DNA of 54,757 nucleotides from the NCBI GenBank assembly GCA_900548905.1, contig URMK01000045.1, positions 1 to 54,757 on the forward strand, in the 5' to 3' direction. Position 1 is the first letter of the stretch, and each line of letters opens with the position of its first letter. The stretch is from an uncultured Lachnospiraceae bacterium. Its GTDB lineage: Bacteria > Bacillota > Clostridia > Lachnospirales > Lachnospiraceae. The notes beneath the pieces are model-generated. The model did no database searches. It saw nothing but the letters and a program-made list of their open reading frames with translations, and was not told the origin of the DNA. Made by a program: the position numbers and the translations under genes. This document shows, in pieces, positions 17,611-25,024 of this stretch.

Positions 17611-18531
17611 ATGAAATATGAATATACTTTTTCGGAATTACAGAACGAGATGTCCGTTTTAGAGAACACTTTTCCCATTGTACGCCTTGTGGATCCGGTA
17701 GCCTGCCGGGTGGTAACCGTTGTCCGGCAAGACGGCCGTCTGGTTTTTACCCCTGAAGCACCCTGCTATCAGGTATGGAACCGAAAACACCAGTGTGCAA
17801 ACTGTATTTCCGCCCGTACGCTGCGCTCCGGGCAGGCCTGTACTAAATTCGAATGTATGGAAAACCGGGTATTTCAAATTATCTGCAGATATGTTCTCCT
17901 GGAGGACACAAAACTGATTCTGGAGATGGGAACCGATATCTCGGCCTTTATCCTGGACGGCAGGGAAACCCCGGAAGAAATCGAAGAAGGAATCCATCTG
18001 CTGAACCATAAGATGGTGACAGATCCTGTCACTCTGGCTTATCAGCCCCATTATATTGAAGAGCATCTGCTCCATATGGCTATGAATGCCGTTTGTCAGC
18101 CCTATGCCTTCCATTTGGCCCTTATCGGGATTGACGGCCTGGAAGAAATTCGTACGGAGGCCGGCTGTCTGGCCTGCGACGGGATCCTGCGCGCTGCGGC
18201 CGATTCCATCCGACAGCAGCTTCCCTGCGACGAAGAAGGAGCGTTTCTCGCCATTTATGATGAAAATTCTTTTTTATTCGCCGCAGGGAATGGTTCCCAT
18301 GAAGCAATAAAAGAAAAGGTGCTTGCGGTAATCCGCAGCGCCCCTTCCGTTCCTATCCTTTTTGGAGAAAAACCGCTTTCCCTGCAGCTGTGTGCAGGAC
18401 TTATCACCTGTACTTCACCGGAACTGGTACAGACGGATTCGCTCCTGGACTCCGTATATGCCCTCCGCCGGACGGCCGGACAGCTTCCCCTGCGTTTTGC
18501 GGAACGCTTCCTGCAGCCCGGACAGACTTAA
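17611..18531 (+). CDS. Sensor protein with a degenerate GGDEF-like domain
   Basis: A 306-residue protein from the ATG at 17611. An upstream in-frame ATG at 17590 would include the GGGGAAGGGG ribosome binding site. The N-terminal 130 residues look like a PAS-type sensory fold with a Cys-rich patch (HQCANCISARTL and ACTKFECM), which could bind metal or sense redox. After MVTDPVTLAYQPHYIEEHLL, which resembles the start of GGDEF domains (DPLTGLYNRRYLEE), the cyclase signature is replaced by YDENSFLF. It is therefore probably not a cyclase. It is divergent from the EAL gene and may act in the same signalling circuit. The 3' end overlaps the convergent Rrf2 gene by four bases. Confidence 0.6.
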   Translation: MKYEYTFSELQNEMSVLENTFPIVRLVDPVACRVVTVVRQDGRLVFTPEAPCYQVWNRKHQCANCISARTLRSGQACTKFECMENRVFQIICRYVLLEDTKLILEMGTDISAFILDGRETPEEIEEGIHLLNHKMVTDPVTLAYQPHYIEEHLLHMAMNAVCQPYAFHLALIGIDGLEEIRTEAGCLACDGILRAAADSIRQQLPCDEEGAFLAIYDENSFLFAAGNGSHEAIKEKVLAVIRSAPSVPILFGEKPLSLQLCAGLITCTSPELVQTDSLLDSVYALRRTAGQLPLRFAERFLQPGQT

Positions 18532-18983
18532 ATCATGTAAGTCATGCTTTCCATGCGTTTGGCGTGCTTTTCGGCCAAATCCGCAATGGTCACATGATCC
18601 ACCACGCCGTTTATGGCATCCGCCAGCTGCTTCCATACCTCCACCGTCTCGCAGGTATCATAGCGCAGGCAGTCCACCTCGCTTGTGCAGCTGTCCAGAC
18701 AGGGAACCGGGTTCAGGGACCCTTCGGTCAGCCGGAGTATCTGCCCCACCGTATATTCCTTCGGATCCCGGGAAAGACGGTAGCCTCCCTGGGCACCTCT
18801 TGTACTTTTAACAAAACCGGCCTTATTCAGGATGGCTATGATCTGCTCCAGGTATTTTTCGGAAATCCCCTGGCGATCGGCTATCTGTTTCACTTTAATA
18901 TATTCTCCGGTGTTATTCACTGCCAAATCCAGCATAACACGTACCGCATATCTTCCTTTTGTCGAAATTCGCATGGCACTCAT
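18528..18983 (-). CDS. Rrf2-family transcriptional regulator
   Basis: The 151-residue protein has the Rrf2 winged-helix N-terminus (MRISTKGRYAVRVMLDLA, then QGISEKYLEQIIAILNKAG and STRGAQGGYRLSR). A Cys-rich loop (PCLDSCTSEVDC, then DTC) could bind an Fe-S cluster, as in IscR. Neighbouring metQIN and cysK suggest control of cysteine/methionine supply, as CymR does in Bacillus, but CymR lacks such a Cys set. The first ATG is preferred because GAGGTAAAAG sits directly before it. Possible operators are described separately. Confidence 0.9.
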   Translation of the reverse strand: MSAMRISTKGRYAVRVMLDLAVNNTGEYIKVKQIADRQGISEKYLEQIIAILNKAGFVKSTRGAQGGYRLSRDPKEYTVGQILRLTEGSLNPVPCLDSCTSEVDCLRYDTCETVEVWKQLADAINGVVDHVTIADLAEKHAKRMESMTYMI

Positions 18984-19035
18984 CTTTTACCTCATTTATC
19001 TGTAACTATTCAGTCGGTTTTTTCTCTGTATCTAT

Positions 19036-19064
19036 ACCATACCAGTATGAATACTATAAGTCAA
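19036..19064 (-). promoter_or_regulatory. Rrf2 promoter with an inverted-repeat operator candidate
   Basis: TTGACT (19059-19064), 17 bp, TATGGT (19036-19041) on the minus strand. The spacer contains the palindrome AGTATGAATACT (19044-19055). The placement fits autorepression. Confidence 0.55.
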
Positions 19065-19092
19065 GCATAAGTGATGCCTGGGGGATAATCCC

Positions 19093-19133
19093 AAAAAGCC
19101 GTACAGCTCTTGGGGGAGCGTGCACGGCTTTTT
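19093..19133 (-). terminator. Terminator after metQ
   Basis: AAAAAGCCGT (19093-19102) pairs with ACGGCTTTTT (19124-19133). On the minus strand the stem ends in a T run about 20 bp after the metQ stop. It separates the met operon from the Rrf2 gene promoter. Confidence 0.85.
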
Positions 19134-19152
19134 GATAAATTATACTTATTTA

Positions 19153-20094
19153 TTATCCTTCGTAGGGAACGACGGAACCCTGGTAGGTATCATTGATGAA
19201 TTGTTTAATTTCATCGGATTTGAGTACTTCTACAAGAGCTTTAACTCCTTCGTTGTTTTCGCTGCCTTCTTTTACGGCGATGATATTTACGTATTTTTTA
19301 ACGGCATCGGAGTCGGAGGTTTCTGTGGCAAGGGCATCGGTGGATGCGTTCAGGCCGGCTTCGAGGGCATAGTTTCCGTTGATTACGGCAAAGTCAAAGT
19401 CGGGAAGGCTTCTGGGAATCTGTTCCGCAGCCAGTTCCACGAATTTGATGTTGTGGGGATTTTCTTTGATGTCGTTTACGGTTGCGGTGATGCCGGCGCC
19501 ATCGTTAAGGGTAATCAGTCCCTGTTCCTGTAACAGAAGGAGGGCTCTGGCTTCGTTCGTGGTATCGTTGGGCACTGCGATTTCCGCGCCGTCGGTGATA
19601 GCCAAGAGATCGGACTGTTTTCCGGGATATACACCAAGAGGCTCATAATGGATGTCCCCGGCATCTACCAGATGTGTGCCTTTTTCTTCATTGTAGCTCT
19701 CCATGTAGGTGATGTGCTGGAAGTAATTGGCGTCCATATCACCGCTTTCCACCACCTCATTGGGCTGTACGTAATCGGTGAATTCGGTTACCTTCAATTC
19801 CCATCCTTTCGCTGCCATCAGAGGCTTTGCCGCCTCCAGGATTTCAGCATGGGGTACGCTGGTAGCCGCTACGGTAACGGTTCCCTTGGATTCCGCCTCG
19901 GTTTCCGCAGCGGGGGCGGAAGTACTTTCTTCAGAAGCCGCCTGGCTTTCAGCTGCCTGATCGGCAGCCTGTGAAGTGGATTCTGCCGCCCCTTCGGTCT
20001 GGGCAGCTGCTCCTGTGCTTGCTGATCCGCATGCGGTAAGTAAACCGGCTGTCAAAACAGCCGCAAGTGCAACAGACAATACTTTCTTTTTCAT
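19153..20094 (-). CDS. metQ: Methionine ABC transporter substrate-binding lipoprotein
   Basis: The 313-residue lipoprotein has a signal peptide with lipobox LTAC, a Ser/Ala/Glu-rich linker and the NlpA/MetQ fold (VAATSVPHAEILEAAKPLMAA, DANYFQHITYMESYNEEKG, VPNDTTNEARALLLLQEQGLI). It should capture D/L-methionine at the cell surface for MetN-MetI. An upstream in-frame codon at 20109 encodes the ribosome binding site (GGAGGAGAAC), so the ATG at 20094 is chosen. It is the last gene of the operon, about 115 bp after metI. Confidence 0.93.
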   Translation of the reverse strand: MKKKVLSVALAAVLTAGLLTACGSASTGAAAQTEGAAESTSQAADQAAESQAASEESTSAPAAETEAESKGTVTVAATSVPHAEILEAAKPLMAAKGWELKVTEFTDYVQPNEVVESGDMDANYFQHITYMESYNEEKGTHLVDAGDIHYEPLGVYPGKQSDLLAITDGAEIAVPNDTTNEARALLLLQEQGLITLNDGAGITATVNDIKENPHNIKFVELAAEQIPRSLPDFDFAVINGNYALEAGLNASTDALATETSDSDAVKKYVNIIAVKEGSENNEGVKALVEVLKSDEIKQFINDTYQGSVVPYEG

Positions 20095-20208
20095 AATGTT
20101 CTCCTCCATTCATGAAATACATAGACCATGTATCTTTATAGCAAGTCCCGGCCGCTACGGCAGGGACACATGGCTCGCATCAAAACAAGTTCGGTCCTCC
20201 TACGGATG

Positions 20209-20874
20209 TTAACCAGTAATCCGTTTATCCAGCTTCCGGGACAGCCGCATACAGACAGCCTGCATAATCTGGACCAAAGCCACCAGAAGGATGACGGTGA
20301 CAATCATGATATCCAGCTGGTAACGGTTGTATCCGTATCGGATGGCGATGTCTCCCAGTCCGCCTCCGCCGACTGCACCGGCCATTGCGGAATAGCCCAG
20401 GATGGTTCCCAGGGCGATGGCAAGTCCGCTGAGCAGGGAAGAACGGGCCTCCAGAAGCATAACCTTGATGATAATGGTGGGAATTCCGGCTCCCATACTC
20501 TGGGCGGCTTCTATCACTCCTTTATCCACCTCCAGCAGGGAGGATTCCACCAGCCTGGCAATGAAAGGGGCGGCTGCCAGGGTCAGGGGTACTATGGTCG
20601 CGCTGGGTCCGTAGCTTTTTCCCACGATAGCGCGGGTGAGGGGAATCACCAGGATGAGCAGGATCAGGAAGGGGACGCTGCGCATCACGTTAACCAGCAC
20701 ATCCAGTATCCGGCTTACCGCTTTGTTAGGCTTGAGCCCTTCCCTTCCGGTCACCACCAGGGCGACTCCCGCCGGAAGCCCGATTACATAAGCCATCAGG
20801 GTGGATACCAGCGTCATATATATGGTGGCAAATGTGCCTTCCACAATCATCATAACCGTTGCACTATTCCACAT
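20209..20874 (-). CDS. metI: Methionine ABC transporter permease
   Basis: The 221-residue permease has about five hydrophobic helices. The EAA loop region is VIEAAQSMGAGIPTIIIKVM, followed by LGYSAMAGAVGGGGLGDIAIRYGY, typical of MetI. The ATG at 20874 lies within the end of metN (11-base overlap) with GGAGGAG a few bases ahead, so coupling is expected. A longer frame from 20898 is not favoured. Confidence 0.93.
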   Translation of the reverse strand: MWNSATVMMIVEGTFATIYMTLVSTLMAYVIGLPAGVALVVTGREGLKPNKAVSRILDVLVNVMRSVPFLILLILVIPLTRAIVGKSYGPSATIVPLTLAAAPFIARLVESSLLEVDKGVIEAAQSMGAGIPTIIIKVMLLEARSSLLSGLAIALGTILGYSAMAGAVGGGGLGDIAIRYGYNRYQLDIMIVTVILLVALVQIMQAVCMRLSRKLDKRITG

Positions 20875-21877
20875 AATCGTCCAACTCCTCCACCGCAAGA
20901 TTCCTGTCCTTCAGGTATTGAATCATCTTATCCGCAATCTGTCCGTCCTCCGGCAGCTGCAGCACCATCTGTCCTCTGGCAATGCCTCCCACATCCTGGG
21001 TATCGGCAAGCAGGATATTGACGGATGCCCTGCATTCCAGGACCATATTGGCGATTACCGGTTCAAAGGAGGAATTTTCCGTAAAGACAATACGGATACA
21101 GCGCTTGCTCTTCATCAGGGAATACTTCCGCTCTCCCTGGAACACCAGCTTCTTCGCGGCCTTCGATCTGGGGCCGGCGAAAACCTTCTCCACGGTTCCG
21201 GTCTCGGCCAGTTCTCCCTGGTCGATAATGGCTACATGGCTGCAAATCTCCTGCACAACGCCCATTTCATGGGTGATGATGACAATGGTTATCCCGTACT
21301 TCTGGTTAATCTCCTTCAGGAGCGCCAGGATGGAACGGGTGGTGGTGGGATCCAGGGCGCTTGTGGCCTCGTCGCAGAGCAGGATCTTGGGATCCATGGC
21401 AAGGGAACGGGCAATGGCCACCCGCTGCTTCTGTCCGCCGGACAGCTGCGCCGGATAAGCCTGTGCCTTTTCCTCCAAATCCACTATTTTCAAAAGGCCG
21501 AGAGCCTTCTCTCTGGCTTCTTTTTTCTTCATTCCCAGGATTTCCAGGGAAAAGCATACGTTGTCCAGCACCGTTCTCTGCATCAGCAGATTGAAATGCT
21601 GGAAGATCATCGCCACGCTGTTGCGTACCTTCCGCAGCTCTTTGTCGGTGCAGGCGGACAAATCCTGTCCTTCTATCAATACCGTCCCTTCGGTGGGCTT
21701 CTCCAGAAAGTTCAGGCAGCGCACCAGGGTGCTCTTTCCGGCACCGGACATACCGATAATCCCGTATATATCGCCTCTGTTGATTTCCAGACTGATCCCT
21801 TTGAGGGCTTCCACCCGGTTTTCCTTTGTTTGAAAGGATTTTGTAACATTCTTGATTTGTATGATAGGCAGTCCCAT
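20864..21877 (-). CDS. metN: Methionine ABC transporter ATPase
   Basis: The 337-residue ATPase has Walker A GMSGAGKST (Lys48), the Q-loop in MIFQHFNLL, the signature LSGGQKQRVAIARS, Walker B ILLCDEATSALD and the H-loop VIITHEMGVV. The C-terminal about 90 residues form a NIL domain, which in MetN binds methionine and inhibits transport. A longer open frame runs upstream to 22078, but its extra codons lie in the leader. The ATG at 21877 gives the normal N-terminus and has AAAGGGCC upstream. Confidence 0.94.
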   Translation of the reverse strand: MGLPIIQIKNVTKSFQTKENRVEALKGISLEINRGDIYGIIGMSGAGKSTLVRCLNFLEKPTEGTVLIEGQDLSACTDKELRKVRNSVAMIFQHFNLLMQRTVLDNVCFSLEILGMKKKEAREKALGLLKIVDLEEKAQAYPAQLSGGQKQRVAIARSLAMDPKILLCDEATSALDPTTTRSILALLKEINQKYGITIVIITHEMGVVQEICSHVAIIDQGELAETGTVEKVFAGPRSKAAKKLVFQGERKYSLMKSKRCIRIVFTENSSFEPVIANMVLECRASVNILLADTQDVGGIARGQMVLQLPEDGQIADKMIQYLKDRNLAVEELDDYVE

Positions 21878-21891
21878 ATTCCCAGGCCCTT

Positions 21892-22005
21892 TCACTTTCG
21901 CTTCTGTTTGCCGCAAATGTCCGCATGCAGCGGACATATATCTGCATAACGGACCGGAGGTCCGTTTCCTGCCGGCGTTCTGTATCGGATACCGTCTGCC
22001 CGCAT
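21892..22005 (-). CDS. Possible leader peptide upstream of metN
   Basis: A 37-codon frame starts at an ATG preceded by an excellent ribosome binding site (GGAGGAGAGATT) and ends 14 bases before the metN ATG. The peptide has two Cys residues, at about positions 24 and 31 (ADICPLHADICGK). Two perfect 8-bp hairpins lie inside the frame: 21948-21966 and 21917-21937. It may act as an attenuator or a translational coupler. It is not in a known family, and the call rests on the start signal and structure alone. Confidence 0.45.
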   Translation of the reverse strand: MRADGIRYRTPAGNGPPVRYADICPLHADICGKQKRK

Positions 22006-22028
22006 AATCTCTCCTCCGCGTGAGTTTT

Positions 22029-22058
22029 ATCATACCACATTTTTCATTATTCTGTAAA
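22029..22058 (-). promoter_or_regulatory. Promoter of the metNIQ operon
   Basis: TTTACA (22053-22058), 18 bp, TATGAT (22029-22034) on the minus strand, about 150 bases upstream of metN. The leader does not show the conserved parts of an S-box (SAM) riboswitch or a T-box. Confidence 0.55.
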
Positions 22059-22145
22059 TAGTAAACCGCGGCAGGCATCCGGCCCGCGCAGCGGCTGTGT
22101 TACTGTTCATACCTGCCTGAACGGCCGCCCTCTTTCCGTAAATGT

Positions 22146-23084
22146 CTACTCCTCCGCAAAAAGAGGGGTGGACAGGTAACGGTCGCCGGAATCAGGAAGA
22201 AGCACCACAATGACCTTTCCTTTATTTTCCGGCCTTTTAGCCAGAAGGGCGGCAGCATAAAGAGCTGCGCCGGAGGAGATGCCTGTGAGCAGTCCCTGCG
22301 TGTGGGCGATAGCCCGGCCGGTAACAAAAGCATCCTCGTTTTCCACCCGGATAATCTCGTCGTAAATTTCCGTATCCAGCACGCCGGGGACAAAACCGGC
22401 GCCGATTCCCTGGATGGCATGGGGGCCCGGCTTCTTTCCGGAAAGCACGGCAGACTGGGCAGGTTCCACGGCCACCACCTTCAGGGCGGGATTCTTTTCT
22501 TTCAGGTATCCTCCCACTCCGGTAAGGGTTCCGCCGGTACCTACGCCCGCCACAAAAATATCCACCTTTCCGTCCGTATCCTCCCAGATCTCCGGACCGG
22601 TGGTCAGCCTGTGGGCTTTTGCATTGGAAGGATTATCAAACTGTCCGGGGATGAAGGATCCGGGAATTTCCCGGTGGAGTTCTTCCGCCTTGGCAATTGC
22701 CCCCTTCATACCTTCCGCACCGGGAGTCAGGAGAATCCTGGCGCCATAAGCCTTCAGCAGCTTGCGCCGCTCCACGCTCATGGTTTCCGGCAGGGTCAGG
22801 ATGGCTTTGTACCCTCTTGCCGCCGCCATGGCCGCCAGGCCGATTCCGGTATTGCCGCTGGTGGGTTCTATAATAGTAGCCCCCGGCTTTAACAGGCCGG
22901 CCTCCTCCGCATCCAGTATCATCTGCAGGGCGATTCTGTCCTTTACGCTGCCTGCCGGGTTGAAATATTCCAGCTTTGCCAGGATGACGGCGTCGGTTAC
23001 GCCTGCTTCTTTTTCATAGTTCACCAGCTCCATCAGAGGGGTCTTTCCGATCAGCTCTTCCGCACTTTTTTTAATATTTGCCAT
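22146..23084 (-). CDS. cysK: Cysteine synthase A (O-acetylserine sulfhydrylase)
   Basis: The 312-residue PLP enzyme makes cysteine from O-acetylserine and sulfide. PLP lysine is in NPAGSVKDRIA (Lys48), the substrate loop is TSGNTGIGLA, and the phosphate-binding loop is GVGTGGTLTGVG. The C-terminal GISSGAALYAA is typical. Length is normal for CysK. It has a strong promoter and a possible Rrf2-type operator, and lies next to metNIQ. Confidence 0.96.
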   Translation of the reverse strand: MANIKKSAEELIGKTPLMELVNYEKEAGVTDAVILAKLEYFNPAGSVKDRIALQMILDAEEAGLLKPGATIIEPTSGNTGIGLAAMAAARGYKAILTLPETMSVERRKLLKAYGARILLTPGAEGMKGAIAKAEELHREIPGSFIPGQFDNPSNAKAHRLTTGPEIWEDTDGKVDIFVAGVGTGGTLTGVGGYLKEKNPALKVVAVEPAQSAVLSGKKPGPHAIQGIGAGFVPGVLDTEIYDEIIRVENEDAFVTGRAIAHTQGLLTGISSGAALYAAALLAKRPENKGKVIVVLLPDSGDRYLSTPLFAEE

Positions 23085-23129
23085 AATGACTGTTCTCCTT
23101 TTATAAGTTTTCCGGCCTGCTTTTTATTT

Positions 23130-23189
23130 CCTAGTATTTCAATAGGTTTGTTATGAATTCAATATACTACCCTGAAATTAAGGTGTCAA
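23130..23189 (-). promoter_or_regulatory. cysK promoter with operator candidate
   Basis: TTGACA (23184-23189), 17 bp, TATATT (23161-23166) on the minus strand is a near-perfect sigma-A promoter. Just downstream of the expected start site, CCTAGTATTTCAATAGG (23130-23146, plus strand) has CCTA/TAGG ends and shares AGTAT with the palindrome in the Rrf2 promoter. Confidence 0.6.
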
Positions 23190-23218
23190 GATATATTTTA
23201 ACCGGATGTGCATTTCCC

Positions 23219-23511
23219 GTTACTGTTCACGACCCCCTGTGCCGCTGCCCCGTGGTTTTGCCTGCCCGGTTTGCCCTCCCGGCTTTTCCCTGAGGGGCGG
23301 CGGTGCTGCAAGGTTCCTTCCAGTGGCCGCTCCCGCTCGGCCGAAAACGCAGCAGTACTAACGCTGTAAAGAACACAGCGTAAGGACTGGCGTTTTCAGA
23401 CGCCCCTTCCAGGAATCCTTGCAGCACCGCCGCCCCTCAGGGAAAAAACGGGAGGGCAAACCGGGCAGGCAAAACCACGGGGCAGCGGCACAGGGGGCCG
23501 TGAACAGTAAC
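23219..23511. mobile_element. MITE-like 293-bp palindromic element with 8-bp target duplication
   Basis: Two 95-bp arms (23219-23313 and 23417-23511) are inverted copies that differ at only three positions. The outer ends are GTTACTGTTCAC and its complement. The 103-bp centre continues the pairing and contains a smaller perfect stem (ACGCTGT/ACAGCGT, 23361-23381). The element is flanked on both sides by the direct repeat CATTTCCC (23211-23218 and 23512-23519), a target duplication of 8 bp. It encodes no transposase; open frames across it are not coding. A partial related arm is seen at the right edge of the window. It sits between the aldolase gene and the cysK promoter. Confidence 0.88.
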
Positions 23512-23524
23512 CATTTCCCATAAA

Positions 23525-23559
23525 AGTTCAGACGGCTCATTGTACCACGCGGCATCCCC
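23525..23559. repeat. 35-bp module shared with the region upstream of the GH20 gene
   Basis: AGTTCAGACGGC, 12 variable bases and GCGGCATCCCC occur here and, with the same spacing, at 54687-54721. Both copies lie close to MITE-like sequence. The rest of 23560-23674 shows nothing else. Confidence 0.5.
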
Positions 23560-23674
23560 ACAGCTAAAAGGCCCGCAGATGCTGCTGTATTACCTGCAGT
23601 CTCATCCACGGACCTGTTTTTCTGAACTTTATGATATCGTACCGTTTTATAACGCTTCAACAGGTACGGGACAG

Positions 23675-24301
23675 TTACATCGTTTCATCAAATTCCTTAG
23701 CATCGCCGAGCATTCCTGCAAACAGAATGGTTTTCGCGGTATTCTCCACCGCGTCCATCCGGGAAAATGCTTCATAAATGTCGGGACCATAGGTGATCAC
23801 GCCATGGTTGCACAGAAAAATGACATCACTGTCCGCCACCTTTTCCACCTCTTCCACCAGTTTGGCGCTGCCCGCGGGGGCAAACCCGGCCATCCCGATT
23901 TTGCCGATGAGGGCGGGTACCTCCAGCAGCCAGTTTTGCGGAAATCCCCGTCCGCATACGGCAAAGGCTGTGGCAGCCGCCGGATGGGTATGGACAATAG
24001 CCCCGATATCCGGACGCAGCTCATAGAGCCTGCTGTGCATGGCAGCTTCCCTGGTAGACTTCAGGCTGCCTTCGGTTACCGTACCGTCAAACCGCTGCCG
24101 GATAATCATATCCGGTGTCAGAAAGTCTTTGCAGACCCCCGACGGGGTGATCAGCATTTCGTCATTTGCCGTTTTTATACTTATATTTCCATCCTTGCCG
24201 CTCACAAGCCCCTTCTGAAATAGCAGGCCGGCAATCCGGCAGATCACTTCCTTGGATGCTTTGGCTTCCATGGATGCTTTGGCTTCTATTTTATCTTCCA
24301 C
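23675..24301 (-). CDS. Class II aldolase/adducin family protein (fuculose-phosphate aldolase-like)
   Basis: The 208-residue protein carries the zinc ligands HTH (104-106) and a later His in LCNHGV, with the catalytic Glu in STREAAMH (Glu85). SGKDGNISIK and TPSG are the phosphate-binding loops. It would cleave a ketose-phosphate or decarboxylate a related acid. The adjacent DUF1537 kinase recalls the tetronate (OtnK/OtnC) pair. Translation likely starts at a GTG with GGAGGAAAAC ahead. Residues 5-16 are two copies of the 18-bp repeat (EAKAS units), an N-terminal extension outside the fold. It is the last gene of the glycan cluster. Confidence 0.87.
   Translation of the reverse strand: MEDKIEAKASMEAKASKEVICRIAGLLFQKGLVSGKDGNISIKTANDEMLITPSGVCKDFLTPDMIIRQRFDGTVTEGSLKSTREAAMHSRLYELRPDIGAIVHTHPAAATAFAVCGRGFPQNWLLEVPALIGKIGMAGFAPAGSAKLVEEVEKVADSDVIFLCNHGVITYGPDIYEAFSRMDAVENTAKTILFAGMLGDAKEFDETM
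24254..24289 (-). repeat. 18-bp tandem repeat, 2 units, in the class II aldolase gene
   Basis: Two units of ATGGAAGCCAAAGCATCC type (one base differs) encode IEAKAS-MEAKAS at the N-terminus. Host reading phase: the ATG of the unit is in frame. Confidence 0.85.
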
Positions 24302-24328
24302 GTTTTCCTCCTGTATTCCTATTCCTTA

Positions 24329-24940
24329 TCACTCGCCCGGGAAAAAATGCTCTTCCAGCATAGCGCAAAGGGTGTGATAGACGGGCAGATGGTATTCCTG
24401 GATATCCGCAGTGGTGGTGCCGGGAACAATCAGGCATACGTCGCACAGATCTTTGAGCGCTCCGCCGTCATGGCCGGTAAGGCCTATGATCCGCATTTCT
24501 TTCGCCCTTGCCACCTTTGCCGCATGAAGTACATTAACGGAATTCCCCGAAGTGGTTATGGCAATCAGCACATCTCCTTTTACACCGTATCCGTATACCT
24601 GCTGGGCAAAAACCATTTCCGGATCCACGTCGTTAAGAAATGCGGTGGAAAGGGCCGGATGGCCTGTCAGGGAAACGGCCGGCAGCGCTCCCTGCAGATG
24701 TGCCGCAAGGCTTCCGTATTTTTCTTGTTCCTCTTCTTTCAGAGGCCTTTTTTTATAAAAGCCCTTCATCAGTTCCCCTACAATATGATCGGAATCCGAA
24801 GCGCTTCCCCCATTTCCGCAGGCAAGCAGCTTTCCGCCGTTTTCATAGGATTCCTTCAGGAGCTGGAATGCCCCGGCAACCCCGTCCTTAATACCGGCCA
24901 GAGCCGGATATTTATCTGTCAAACGTTCCAGATCGTTCAT
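24329..24940 (-). CDS. SIS-domain phosphosugar isomerase (GmhA-like)
   Basis: The 203-residue single SIS-domain protein has CGNGGSASDSDHIVGELMKGF and ITTSGNSVNVLHAAKVA, the phosphosugar-binding loops of sedoheptulose-7-phosphate isomerase (GmhA). The family interconverts ketose- and aldose-phosphates. Near the C-terminus, HLPVYHTLCAMLE is a usual GmhA ending. In this context it may act on a sugar phosphate from the glycan cluster rather than on lipopolysaccharide heptose; a sedoheptulokinase-like protein is encoded 19 kb upstream in the same cluster. Confidence 0.82.
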   Translation of the reverse strand: MNDLERLTDKYPALAGIKDGVAGAFQLLKESYENGGKLLACGNGGSASDSDHIVGELMKGFYKKRPLKEEEQEKYGSLAAHLQGALPAVSLTGHPALSTAFLNDVDPEMVFAQQVYGYGVKGDVLIAITTSGNSVNVLHAAKVARAKEMRIIGLTGHDGGALKDLCDVCLIVPGTTTADIQEYHLPVYHTLCAMLEEHFFPGE

Positions 24941-25024
24941 TCTTTTACCTTCTCCCTTCTGTTATAGCAGGTCAGGCAGGCCTGATCCGTTGTTATCTGT
25001 TATCTGTAGCCGGGCAGGGCAGGT

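Noticed and set aside
21878..22078. N-terminal extension of MetN or a SAM riboswitch in the metN leader
   Set aside because: The extension has no similarity to MetN and overlaps a frame with a better start signal. The conserved cores of S-box or T-box RNAs were not seen.
23227..23660. Open frames across the palindromic element
   Set aside because: They follow the arms of the inverted repeat, have no ribosome binding site or family similarity and would not survive as genes in both orientations.
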